NCBI GenBank assembly: GCA_002415025.1
Contig: DIBR01000034.1
Coordinates: 9,909 to 73,908, forward strand
DNA length: 64,000 nucleotides
Reading direction: 5' to 3'
Source of the DNA: Spongiibacteraceae bacterium UBA5047
Lineage (GTDB): Bacteria > Pseudomonadota > Gammaproteobacteria > Pseudomonadales > Spongiibacteraceae
Below, piece after piece: positions 53,537 to 61,293 of the stretch. The notes under the pieces are model-generated. The model had not been told where the DNA came from. It saw only the letters and a program-made list of their open reading frames with translations, and made no database searches. Position 1 is the first letter of the stretch; the number at the start of each line of letters is the position of its first letter. The translations under genes and the position numbers were made by a program.

Positions 53537-53568
53537 CGGCGAGCCGACCCAATGTGTTCGGCTCGCCG
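53537..53568 (+). terminator. Strong hairpin after rpoD
   Basis: Perfect 11-bp stem CGGCGAGCCGA / TCGGCTCGCCG with a 10-base loop, 12 bases after the stop codon. No U run, so it may act as a transcript-stabilising or Rho-assisted end. Confidence 0.55.
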
Positions 53569-53711
53569 CAGAAACACCCTGGATTACGCAGCACCCGAAA
53601 CCCCGCTTACGCCGGATTCGCGTGTCGAGCCAGGCAAATATAACAGGACGTGTACTCCCGCTTGCCGCCGGTACCCGCGAGCAGGAATTTGCCTCACAGA
53701 GTCTGGAATAC

Positions 53712-54224
53712 ATGACACGGATATCCCGTATAAACCGTATTATCCGACCCACGATACTGGCGCTATCACTCGCTGGCACAGCCTGCACGATGCAAGGACG
53801 GGAATCCGTTAGCGCCCCAAGCTCACCGGATTTACGCAACGCGCTGGAGCTGTATCGCAGCGGCGACCTTCAACAAGCCGACCTGGCACTGCAGCACATT
53901 TACACCGCCGAGAACGCCACCCAAACAGATCAGCGCCGCGCTCTCGCGACCGCAATCCTGATCAGGCTCGAAAGCAATACCGGCGCAAAGCTGGCTGAAG
54001 CCCAAAGCTTGCTTGATCAATATTCCCGACTCAACACCGGCCCACTCGAACCCGAGTTTTACTTGTTGCGTGACAGCCTGAACAGCGCCCTGAACACCAG
54101 CCGCGAGCTTCGAAGCCAGCATGATGTCTTGATGGCCACGCGCGACAAACTGGACGCAGCACAACGCGAACGCCGCCAATTGGAAGGCACGCTAAAGAAA
54201 TTACGGGAACTCAGTCTGGAATAG
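53712..54224 (+). CDS. Small lipoprotein with C-terminal coiled coil
   Basis: 170 residues from ATG at 53712. A basic n-region and hydrophobic stretch end in LAGTAC, a lipobox with the acylated cysteine about residue 25. The mature part has TPR-like helical pairs (LRNALELYRSGDLQQADLAL) and a charged coiled coil at the C-terminus (LDAAQRERRQLEGTLKKLRE). Function unknown. It lies between rpoD and the convergent kinase gene. Confidence 0.65.
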   Translation: MTRISRINRIIRPTILALSLAGTACTMQGRESVSAPSSPDLRNALELYRSGDLQQADLALQHIYTAENATQTDQRRALATAILIRLESNTGAKLAEAQSLLDQYSRLNTGPLEPEFYLLRDSLNSALNTSRELRSQHDVLMATRDKLDAAQRERRQLEGTLKKLRELSLE

Positions 54225-54254
54225 AGCGGCCTATGAGCACGGGCGGTCTTATCG

Positions 54255-56195
54255 TTAAGGCGCGTCGACCGCGTCCGCCCGATGAGCCAGCACTCCACGC
54301 ACAGTCGTCAACAACTGCTCCTTGTCGACCGGCTTAACCATATAAGCGTCGACATTCATCATGTCACCCATCTCACGCTCATTGACCATAGACTGAATGA
54401 TGACGGGAATATCCCTGGTCGACTGCGCATCGCGCAGAGATTCCAGGACCTGCCAGCCGTCCATCTCGGGCATCATGACATCAAGAATAATCACGTCCGG
54501 CTGTTTCTCTGTCGCCGTTGCGATAGCCTCCGTCCCGGACGACGCGATCATCACCTCGAAGCCCGCTTGACGCAGCAGACGCAGGCTGATTTCCTGTGCC
54601 GCTTCGTTGTCGTCAACAACCAACACTCGCGCATTGTGCGCGCGCTCCAACCCGGCCAATGCGCGATTGGCCCGCCGTACGGAAACCGGAGCATTGCGCG
54701 GCAAACGGAAAGTAAAGCAGGAGCCTTTTCCCACCTCACTCTCAACAGTGATGTCACCACCCAGCAATTGGGCAAACTTTTTCGAGATCGTCAGGCCCAG
54801 CCCGGTGCCACCATACTCTTTGGTGGTTGAGAGGTCAGCCTGAATAAAGGCCTCAAACACCTGCTCAATCTGCTCGGCAGACATGCCAATACCGGTATCG
54901 CGAACCGACACTTCGATGAGATTTTTGCCGTCTGCCACCACATCGCTCAACGTGACGCTGATAGCACCATCGCGGGTAAACTTGGCGGCATTGCTCAACA
55001 AGTTGAGGCTGATCTGGCGAAAGCGGGTGACATCAGTAGACGTGCGCTGATCAGCCAAATTATTGTTGTACACCAGCTTGTTCCGGTTTTTATCCACCAT
55101 CGGCTGCACGGTGACTATGATCTCGTCCATCAACCGATTCAGATCAGTGTCTTCGTTGTACACCGTCATTTTGCCGCTCTCGATTTTCGAAATATCGAGC
55201 ACATCGTTAATCAGGGCCAGCAAATGCTGTCCGGCAGACAAGACTTTTTCCAGATCGGGTACAAATTCGGCGACGGTAACCGTGTCGTCATCCCCCGCCT
55301 CTTCAATCATCATTTCGCTATAACCGATAATGGCATTCATCGGCGTACGCAGCTCGTGGCTCATATTGGCAAGAAAACTGCTTTTTGCCTGACTGGCCGC
55401 ATCAGCGCGAGCGCTCGCAGCCTTGACTTCGTTCATGGCCGTGCGCAGATTTCGCGCCATATGATTGAACGACTCAGCCAGCTGCCCCAGTTCTCCGTGC
55501 AGTGGCGGCACCTGATATTCCAGCTTTCCGCTACCCCATTGTTCAGTGCCACGATGCAGAATCGAAATAGAGCGGCGGGTAAAACTGACGATGTGCAATG
55601 CCAGCGCAACCGTAACCAAAAGCGATAGCAGGAAGGTCCCCATGGCGATGCGATTGGTCATGGTAACCGCCTGGTTGAGTGCCGTATTAATTTCGGCCGC
55701 CCGGCGAACCAGAGCCAGTTCGCGCTCAACCAGAGACTGCATTACGGCAGCATACTCGGGCGCCGCTTCAACCGTTTGCGGCAACGGCTCGCTTGTGTCA
55801 CCCAGCATCTGCACCAAATACTGCAGCCAAAATTGCAAAAGCCTGTCCACGCCTACCAGATCAGCCTGCCCCAGCGAGTCCAGCAAACGCTCCTGCAATA
55901 GCTGATGCCTGGCCCGCATACCGCGAATGGCAACAATTTGCTCGCTTGCTTCGCTCGCACTAATCGGCATTTCATCGCCGGCCTGATGCAGCGTTTGAAT
56001 GACACGCATCTTCTTATGCATCACATCCAGCGATTGACCAAACTCCCGCACGCCATTCTGATCAAGGATGACAGCCTGCAGCTCACTGAATTTCTCCGAG
56101 CGCACAGCGTTGCCCCACACATGAGTGATAATACTCAACAGGGCAAATAACAGAATGATGGCAAATGACAGAATAAGGCGTCGCGTCAGACTCAT
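54255..56195 (-). CDS. Hybrid histidine kinase
   Basis: 646 residues. Two membrane helices (about 7-27 and 184-206) flank a helical periplasmic sensor. A HAMP linker is followed by DHp with SHELRTPMNAIIGYSEM (phospho-histidine), a complete HATPase domain (NLLSNAAKFT N box, VRDTGIGMS, EYGGTGLGLTIS) and a C-terminal receiver with VVDDNEAAQEISLRLL and ILDVMMPEMDGWQ (phospho-aspartate) and MVKPVDK. Its ATG directly follows the stop of the response regulator. Signal unknown. Confidence 0.9.
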   Translation of the reverse strand: MSLTRRLILSFAIILLFALLSIITHVWGNAVRSEKFSELQAVILDQNGVREFGQSLDVMHKKMRVIQTLHQAGDEMPISASEASEQIVAIRGMRARHQLLQERLLDSLGQADLVGVDRLLQFWLQYLVQMLGDTSEPLPQTVEAAPEYAAVMQSLVERELALVRRAAEINTALNQAVTMTNRIAMGTFLLSLLVTVALALHIVSFTRRSISILHRGTEQWGSGKLEYQVPPLHGELGQLAESFNHMARNLRTAMNEVKAASARADAASQAKSSFLANMSHELRTPMNAIIGYSEMMIEEAGDDDTVTVAEFVPDLEKVLSAGQHLLALINDVLDISKIESGKMTVYNEDTDLNRLMDEIIVTVQPMVDKNRNKLVYNNNLADQRTSTDVTRFRQISLNLLSNAAKFTRDGAISVTLSDVVADGKNLIEVSVRDTGIGMSAEQIEQVFEAFIQADLSTTKEYGGTGLGLTISKKFAQLLGGDITVESEVGKGSCFTFRLPRNAPVSVRRANRALAGLERAHNARVLVVDDNEAAQEISLRLLRQAGFEVMIASSGTEAIATATEKQPDVIILDVMMPEMDGWQVLESLRDAQSTRDIPVIIQSMVNEREMGDMMNVDAYMVKPVDKEQLLTTVRGVLAHRADAVDAP

Positions 56196-56567
56196 TCAGT
56201 GACCCCCGCCAATACGGGCTTCAATCTTGAGCAGCAAACGCTTAAGGTCAACGGGCTTGGTATCGTAATCGTCGCAACCCGCCGACATTGCCCGTTGGCG
56301 ATCACCATCCATGGCATGTGCCGTAAGCGCAATGATTGGAATTTGTCGTGTTGCGTCATCGGCCTTGAGTTCGGCAGCGGTAGTCCAGCCATCTTTTACC
56401 GGCAAACTCATATCCAGCAAGATCAGATCCGGCCGCTGTTCGCGCGCGGCCTCCAACCCCTCCTGGCCGTCCTCGGCGGTAGTGACCACAAAGCCTTTCT
56501 TGATCAAACGACGAGACAACATGTCCCGGTTCATTTCATTGTCTTCAACCAACAGGATGGTAGCCAA
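56196..56567 (-). CDS. Single-domain response regulator
   Basis: 123 residues, receiver only: ILLVEDNEMNRDMLSRRLIKKGF (acidic pair), LILLDMSLPVKDGW (phospho-aspartate), ALTAHAMDGDR (Thr), and TKPVDLKRLL (Lys). A CheY/DivK-like protein that could shuttle phosphate between the hybrid kinase and the cyclase encoded on either side (inference). Confidence 0.88.
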   Translation of the reverse strand: MATILLVEDNEMNRDMLSRRLIKKGFVVTTAEDGQEGLEAAREQRPDLILLDMSLPVKDGWTTAAELKADDATRQIPIIALTAHAMDGDRQRAMSAGCDDYDTKPVDLKRLLLKIEARIGGGH

Positions 56568-56608
56568 AGCGCTTGCTCCGTTGCTTACTGGGGTATGAGG
56601 TACGCCTA

Positions 56609-58495
56609 TTATGGAGTTTTTACCGGGCGCTGATCTAACAGACTGCTCATTTTGCCAACACCGGACGTTAACGCCATATGGTAGCGCCGCTCACCATCAA
56701 CCCCGGTGACGCGGGCATAGGCGATAGATTCGTCGCCAACGTCCGGCAGCATGAGCTGCACTTCTTCAAGTGACGACAGGGCAAATTCGACTTCTACCAG
56801 CAAATGACGGCCACAACAGGCAACAACCCGCCCCACCCCGGCGGATTGCGACAGGCGCTCACCCTGCATCAGGCGCACATCCAGCGTCACCGGGTCGCAT
56901 AGCATTTTCAGGACACTGTCAGTTTCAGGCAAAACAATATCAAAGGGCGCGGCTATTGCCTTAAGGTCATAAAGCTTGAGAGGGTCGGTACAACCCTTCA
57001 CATCGACATCCAGCTCCGCACGATATCGCACCTCGGCTTCGGTACGTGCCAGCGTTTGTGCCGATGCCAGCACCTGCCCCCCTACCGTGCAAGATTCTAT
57101 TCGCGAAGCGATATTCACGTGATGGCCAACCACGCCATATTTAGTGCGCAGCTCCGATCCGACGTTGCCCACGACAACCGGCCCGGTATTGATACCAATG
57201 CCGATATCAATTTGCGGCAGGCCATTGTCAAGATTGTATCGGTTGACTTCCGGCATGGCATTTTGCATGGCTAGCGCACAGGCTACAGCATGGTCACTGT
57301 GCAAGGGATCTGAGAGCGGGGCGCCAAAAATGGCGAGAATGCCGTCACCGATAAACTCATCAACGGTACCCTGATACGACATAATGATGTTGGTCATAAC
57401 CGCGAAATAATTATTAAGCAGGCGCACACAGTCTTCAGGTGCCAACTGCTGGCTAATCACCGAAAAACTGCGGATGTCCGCCAACAAAATGGTTACTTCG
57501 CGGCGCTCGCCGCCCAGAGTCAGGCCGTCATTGTCGTAAAGCAGGCTCTGCATGACATCATTCGAGAGATAGCGTCCGAATACCTTGCGGATAAAGTCGT
57601 AGCTCGCCTCGAGATTACCAAGGTATGCAGATTCCTTGTCCTCCCAGAGCTTGCGTTCCAGCAACGAACTGACCCTCGCCCGCAACAGCGTGGCGTTCAC
57701 CGGCTTTACAATGTAATCCGAGGCGCCGGCTTCTATGCAGCGAATAGCACTCTGCTCGTCCTTGACTCCGCTGATGATAATAATAGAAAGGTTTCTGCGA
57801 GCCTTATCCTGCTTGATTTGCTTGAGTAAGTCGTAGCCGTTGATGTCAGGCAACATTAAATCGAGCAGAACCAGATCTATTGCCTTGACCGCCAGTGCCT
57901 CCAGCGCCTCGGCTCCGGTTCGAGCCTCAACCACCTCTATGCCCAGACGGTTGAGCTGAATACCCACCAGTTCGCGATTATCACGGTTGTCATCCACCAG
58001 CAGCACCTTGCGGCCCAGGGTGGACTCACTGCGATTGCTGGTATTGGCCGTCAGGGTGTGGATCACCTCATCTACGGCGGTGAGGTCACCGGCAAGATCG
58101 GAAGCCAATGCCGACAAGGCATCCAGATTGCTCAAAAAACGAGCAGCAAAGCTCTGAATGCGTCTGAGCTCGCGCAAAGCCTCGCCGCGTGGCGCAACTT
58201 CATCTTCAAGGATTTCAGCGTAGCCGCTGACCAGGCCGACTGTATTGCGAACATCATGCCGCACTGAGGCAAATGACTCTCCGCTTTGCAGAAGCGTCAG
58301 CAGCGCCTGCACTGCCGCCAGTAGATCACGGCCCGCTTCTCGTATGCGCTCGGCATCCTCCAGATGCTCTTGCTGCTGACGGCTGGCAAACTGCTGAATC
58401 AGCTTGTCTGCATGCGCCACAATGGCAACCGCAGCATCGTGCAGGGCACGACAAAGCTCTTCCTGATTTGCGCTAATACGGACCTCCCCAACCAC
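56609..58495 (-). CDS. Receiver-class III nucleotidyl cyclase with N-terminal DHp-like domain
   Basis: 628 residues. Order: a helical region with RHDVRNTVGLVSGYAEIL (about 79-96), DHp-like but with no ATPase partner; a receiver (LLVDDNRDNRELV, LLDLMLPDINGYD, IVKPVN); and a class III cyclase domain. The metal aspartates LLADIRSF and FIGDGILAIFG and the transition-state pair in VNIASRIE are present, but the base-selecting positions are Glu (VDEFIGD) and His (VVGHHVN), not Lys/Asp. The last 80 residues are beta-rich, possibly PilZ-like (weak). GTG start at 58495 with AAGGAAGG before it. Confidence 0.85.
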   Translation of the reverse strand: MVGEVRISANQEELCRALHDAAVAIVAHADKLIQQFASRQQQEHLEDAERIREAGRDLLAAVQALLTLLQSGESFASVRHDVRNTVGLVSGYAEILEDEVAPRGEALRELRRIQSFAARFLSNLDALSALASDLAGDLTAVDEVIHTLTANTSNRSESTLGRKVLLVDDNRDNRELVGIQLNRLGIEVVEARTGAEALEALAVKAIDLVLLDLMLPDINGYDLLKQIKQDKARRNLSIIIISGVKDEQSAIRCIEAGASDYIVKPVNATLLRARVSSLLERKLWEDKESAYLGNLEASYDFIRKVFGRYLSNDVMQSLLYDNDGLTLGGERREVTILLADIRSFSVISQQLAPEDCVRLLNNYFAVMTNIIMSYQGTVDEFIGDGILAIFGAPLSDPLHSDHAVACALAMQNAMPEVNRYNLDNGLPQIDIGIGINTGPVVVGNVGSELRTKYGVVGHHVNIASRIESCTVGGQVLASAQTLARTEAEVRYRAELDVDVKGCTDPLKLYDLKAIAAPFDIVLPETDSVLKMLCDPVTLDVRLMQGERLSQSAGVGRVVACCGRHLLVEVEFALSSLEEVQLMLPDVGDESIAYARVTGVDGERRYHMALTSGVGKMSSLLDQRPVKTP

Positions 58496-58630
58496 CGGGC
58501 ACCTTCCTTAAAGCGTGGCAAAAACATCGACTTAAGCGAGAGGAGTATAACCAGTAATTGCAGCCGCCGATATGACTTCGTTCCCGCCACCGGCAAGACC
58601 CGCAGACCGCTACATCGCGCGCTTAAGGCA

Positions 58631-58659
58631 TAGACGATTGGCGCTCAGGCCTATAAAAT
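58631..58659 (+). promoter_or_regulatory. Candidate tRNA promoter
   Basis: TAGACG - 17 bases - TAAAAT, followed by a GC-rich discriminator (GCTGCCCC), as at stringently controlled stable-RNA promoters. It lies 44 bases before the broken tRNA and reads through to the intact one. Confidence 0.5.
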
Positions 58660-58702
58660 GCTGCCCCTTCTGACGAACCATCCCGACGGTTCGCAGCCCC
58701 AG

Positions 58703-58743
58703 GGGCCCGTAGCTCAGTTGGTTAGAGCATCCGACTCATAATC
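58703..58743 (+). pseudogene. 5' half of a tRNA-Ile2 (CAT) gene, interrupted
   Basis: Acceptor 5' strand GGGCCCG, TA, D arm (GCTC/GAGC) and anticodon stem-loop TCCGA-CTCATAA-TC are a good tRNA with CAT anticodon at 58737-58739. After CATAATC the sequence leaves the tRNA consensus (AAGAGGGCTATGGG): no anticodon 3' strand, T arm or acceptor 3' strand follows. The likely native 3' half (ending CGGGCCC-N-CCA) is not in the window. Reads as the host side of an integration junction. Confidence 0.75.
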
Positions 58744-58769
58744 AAGAGGGCTATGGGAAAAGTTAAAAT

Positions 58770-58846
58770 GGGCCTTTAGCTCAGTTGGTTAGAGCGCTCG
58801 ACTCATAATCGATCGGTCGCTGGTTCAAGTCCAGCAAGGCCCACCA
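58770..58846 (+). tRNA. tRNA-Ile2 (anticodon CAT), intact
   Basis: 77 bases: acceptor GGGCCTT / AAGGCCC, D arm GCTC-AGTTGGTTA-GAGC, anticodon loop CTCATAA (CAT at 58804-58806), variable loop, T arm GCTGG-TTCAAGT-CCAGC, and encoded CCA. CTCATAATCG plus GGTCGCTGGTTCAAGTCCAGC matches tRNA-Ile2 (ileX type), whose C34 is made lysidine to read AUA. The first anticodon-stem pair is a C-T mismatch. It starts 26 bases after the truncated copy and differs from it in acceptor and anticodon stems. Elongator Met is the alternative. Confidence 0.88.
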
Positions 58847-59209
58847 TTTTAATCCTTAAAATCAAATGCATATAAACAAGCAAGCCATATAACACTCATC
58901 TCTCGGGGTTCTAAACTGTGTAACCCCATTGAGCAAATCAAAATCCCCCCTCCAGCCCATCTACCCCAAACTTCCAACCTCCGGAAGCGGGGTTACACCG
59001 GGGTTACACCAACGAAATCTCGCTGAAAGTTATCCATTGGACGCCTACAACTTGGCGGACAACAGTCGCGAAAATCTCTACTTTTTGAAATCTTTTTGCT
59101 GAAACAAGCGTTGACATTCCCTCAATATAATCCCATGCAAGAGGGCATCATCAATCGCCACCATTGCTCACAGTATGCAACACAACACTTAGATTTTTGG
59201 AGCTGACTA
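58847..59209. other. Non-coding gap at the start of the accessory region
   Basis: No gene seen. It holds a tandem 11-mer GGGGTTACACC at 58989-58999 and 59000-59010, with an inverted 10-base partner GTGTAACCCC at 58918-58927. Such repeats next to a tRNA attachment site could be arm-type integrase or excisionase sites. A TTGACA (59113 region) and TATAAT lie too close together (9 bases) to be one promoter, but each may belong to one upstream of the 59,210 gene. Confidence 0.5.
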
Positions 59210-59419
59210 ATGGAAATCAGTACATCTCAAAGAGGCGAAAAATATTTGACTTATGATCAGGTCGCCGAACTTCTTTGCATGTCTGCGGGCGGACTCAGAA
59301 ACCGGATGTCGAGAGGTGAGCCCATGCCGCCGTCTGTGAAATTTGGACGTCGACGACTATTCCCGGAAACAGCATTTCACAAGTGGCTTGGGGAGCAATC
59401 AGTCGGCAGCAGCCAATGA
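59210..59419 (+). CDS. AlpA/excisionase-like winged-helix protein
   Basis: 69 residues: KYLTYDQVAELLCMSAGGLR forms a MerR/AlpA-type helix-turn-helix, followed by RMSRGEPMPPSVKFGRRRLF, where FGRRRLF is the usual wing. AlpA-like proteins regulate prophage or island excision or replication. ATG with GGAG nine bases before. Overlaps the next gene by 4 bases (ATGA), so they are translated together. Confidence 0.75.
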   Translation: MEISTSQRGEKYLTYDQVAELLCMSAGGLRNRMSRGEPMPPSVKFGRRRLFPETAFHKWLGEQSVGSSQ

Positions 59420-60168
59420 ACCTCTTCCATTGGAGGAAAAGACTTCTAGACTCGGATCTGCCGTCAACAACAAAACTCGTGCTACTTGTAATAGCCAGCT
59501 ATATGAACATTGATGGCGAAGGGGCTTTTCCATCGACTAGACGAATCGCCGCGAATGCCTCTCTGAGCCAAAGGGCAGTTATCACTCACATCAAAATGGC
59601 TACCCGAGCGGGCTTTATCATTGTGTTCAAAGAAGAGCGAACGGGGCAGAATTGGGCGCTCAATCACTATCGGATTGGATTGCCAGCTCCCCAAGGTGCA
59701 GAACCACGTTCAGCACGTACGGTGGATAGCCCATGTGATCAGACAGTATTGGCAAGTACTCAAGAGGCGATGAACCAGAGTAAGCACCTTGAGACGGAAG
59801 GCGCTGAACCCGACACAAAAGGTGCTGAATCTGATGACCGGAAGGTGCTGAATGAAATTCAGCCTAACTCACCAATGAAATCCCAAATTACTGATCCAGC
59901 AAGCGCAGCGACGGCAACCGTAAAAAGAATTAGTCCAATCCCAGAAGATTGGCTACCATCACATGAAACATATTTAGCACTCCACGCCCAAGGTATTCCA
60001 TCCGAATTCACTTATCAGCAAGTTTTCGAATTTCGGCTTTATTGGGTTGACGATGGGCGCGGAAAGGCTAGCTGGAATTCGGCATTCTATACTCGCTGCC
60101 TTCAAGAATGGAATAAATCAGGCCACCAGTGGTCTCGCCAACGCAGAGCCACTCACGAAAATCGGTAA
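59416..60168 (+). CDS. Phage/plasmid-type replication initiator-like protein
   Basis: 250 residues from ATG at 59416. The N-terminus is a winged-helix domain (LPSTTKLVLLVIASYMN, GEGAFPSTRRIAANASLSQR, VITHIKMATRAGFI) of the replication-initiator type; a polar linker (about 95-180) follows; the C-terminus (FEFRLYWVDDGRGKASWNSA, then FYTRCLQEW) resembles DnaT-like DNA-binding domains of phage replication proteins. The linker DNA carries repeats described separately. Helicase-loader/initiator function is inferred. Confidence 0.62.
   Translation: MNLFHWRKRLLDSDLPSTTKLVLLVIASYMNIDGEGAFPSTRRIAANASLSQRAVITHIKMATRAGFIIVFKEERTGQNWALNHYRIGLPAPQGAEPRSARTVDSPCDQTVLASTQEAMNQSKHLETEGAEPDTKGAESDDRKVLNEIQPNSPMKSQITDPASAATATVKRISPIPEDWLPSHETYLALHAQGIPSEFTYQQVFEFRLYWVDDGRGKASWNSAFYTRCLQEWNKSGHQWSRQRRATHENR
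59693..59854 (+). repeat. Iteron-like array inside the initiator gene
   Basis: Four direct copies of AAGGTGCTGAA (variants AAGGTGCAGAACC at 59693, AAGGCGCTGAACC at 59798, AAGGTGCTGAATC at 59819, AAGGTGCTGAATG at 59842) and two inverted partial copies (GTTCAGCAC at 59708-59716, TAAGCACCTT at 59781-59790). The last two direct copies are 23 bases apart and so in different reading frames, which points to selection on DNA, not protein. An A+T-rich stretch follows. The layout is like the lambda origin inside gene O. Confidence 0.62.
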
Positions 60169-60324
60169 ATTCCTTCATTAGAGCGAACTTGTTATCTATG
60201 CTCTAAGACCCGCTGACACCGAACGACCAACCTGCCAAGTTATGGGATGATATGCCCCATGATGCGTGGAGGATGTAAGTGAATATCGCTAGCAGCAGGA
60301 GGCTTTCGAAATCGTCAAAATTGC

Positions 60325-61212
60325 CTATTGCATCCTATTGGCTGTATTTGCGTTTTCCCAAGGATCGCCCATAAACCGAAAATCGCAACCAAAAAAATGG
60401 TTATAGAATCGAGCATCGTATATTGACAGGTCGTAGGCGCCCCAACGCCGCATAGCTAGAGGGTTCTCGTGCGTGTAAATGGCTTTTTCTGCGAAATCCA
60501 GGCTCTTCCTAGCTCTATAGGTCATGTCGCTGGTTCTTTCGCCCCAAACGCCATCCACCTTCCCAACATCAAATCCATTGGCGTTCATGCAATGCTGCAA
60601 ATCCTTTACGTGATCAGAATAAACGGCATCTATTTTGCTGAGTATAGCCTTGTCAGGAGCGGTTTCTGGCAGTCCGTGATCGATCATAAATAGCAGTACA
60701 GCATTCTCTGCTTCTGGCTTTTTAATATCCTGTTTGGGAGAGAGATACCCAAAAGCTTTGAGGAAATCTCCTCGTGTTTCCAGAATATTCTGATGGGGAT
60801 TTTCATAGACTACGGGCTGGGTCTCATGCAGGTACACTCCTAGTGCCCCGGGAGCTACAAAGCACAATAAAAATAAAAATGTAAGCTTGAAGTGCCGAAA
60901 TAAAAAGAAGGCATAAATAACCAAAGCTATCAAAAAGAATCCGTATACAAAGCTCCCCGCAATGCCGACAAGCAGTACAAACTCACCAGTTTCACCGGCA
61001 AAACTCCAAATATACCCAAATACTCGAAGCGGATATAATAGATAATGGTAAAGCCAAATGATCGCTCTGAATGGCTGTAGAAGGTATTCTTCAAGCTGCC
61101 AATACTCCTCTACGGCTGCATAAAGAAATACAACCCCTAGGATAAAGTTGCCAAAAATTACGATCCTGCCGAGGTCTTTTGAATCTATTTCACCGAAATA
61201 AACAGCACTCAT
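60325..61212 (-). CDS. Membrane protein with peptidoglycan-binding-like C-terminus
   Basis: 295 residues. Three to four hydrophobic helices in the first 125 residues (IVIFGNFILGVVFLYAAV, FVLLVGIAGSFVYGFFLIAL, LTFLFLLCFVAPGALGVYL) and a soluble C-terminal half. There LQHCMNANGFDVGKVDGVWG recalls the PG_binding_1 repeat. Four cysteines are scattered in the protein. No known function recognised. The 155-base gap before it (60,169-60,324) holds nothing recognisable. Confidence 0.6.
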   Translation of the reverse strand: MSAVYFGEIDSKDLGRIVIFGNFILGVVFLYAAVEEYWQLEEYLLQPFRAIIWLYHYLLYPLRVFGYIWSFAGETGEFVLLVGIAGSFVYGFFLIALVIYAFFLFRHFKLTFLFLLCFVAPGALGVYLHETQPVVYENPHQNILETRGDFLKAFGYLSPKQDIKKPEAENAVLLFMIDHGLPETAPDKAILSKIDAVYSDHVKDLQHCMNANGFDVGKVDGVWGERTSDMTYRARKSLDFAEKAIYTHENPLAMRRWGAYDLSIYDARFYNHFFGCDFRFMGDPWENANTANRMQ

Positions 61213-61293
61213 CTTCTATCTCATCCTGAGCAATAATTATTACTGTTATTTATATCCTCGCATCAGCATAGCACTTTTTTGTTGAAACAAGAG

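Noticed and set aside
58703..58846. One tRNA gene with an intron or a permuted tRNA
   Set aside because: The second copy has its own full 5' acceptor and D arm; the two 5' halves differ in the acceptor and anticodon stems, so this is two genes, not one interrupted gene.
59113..59135. Consensus TTGACA plus TATAAT promoter for the AlpA-like gene
   Set aside because: The boxes are only nine bases apart; they cannot form one sigma-70 promoter, so no separate promoter feature is listed.
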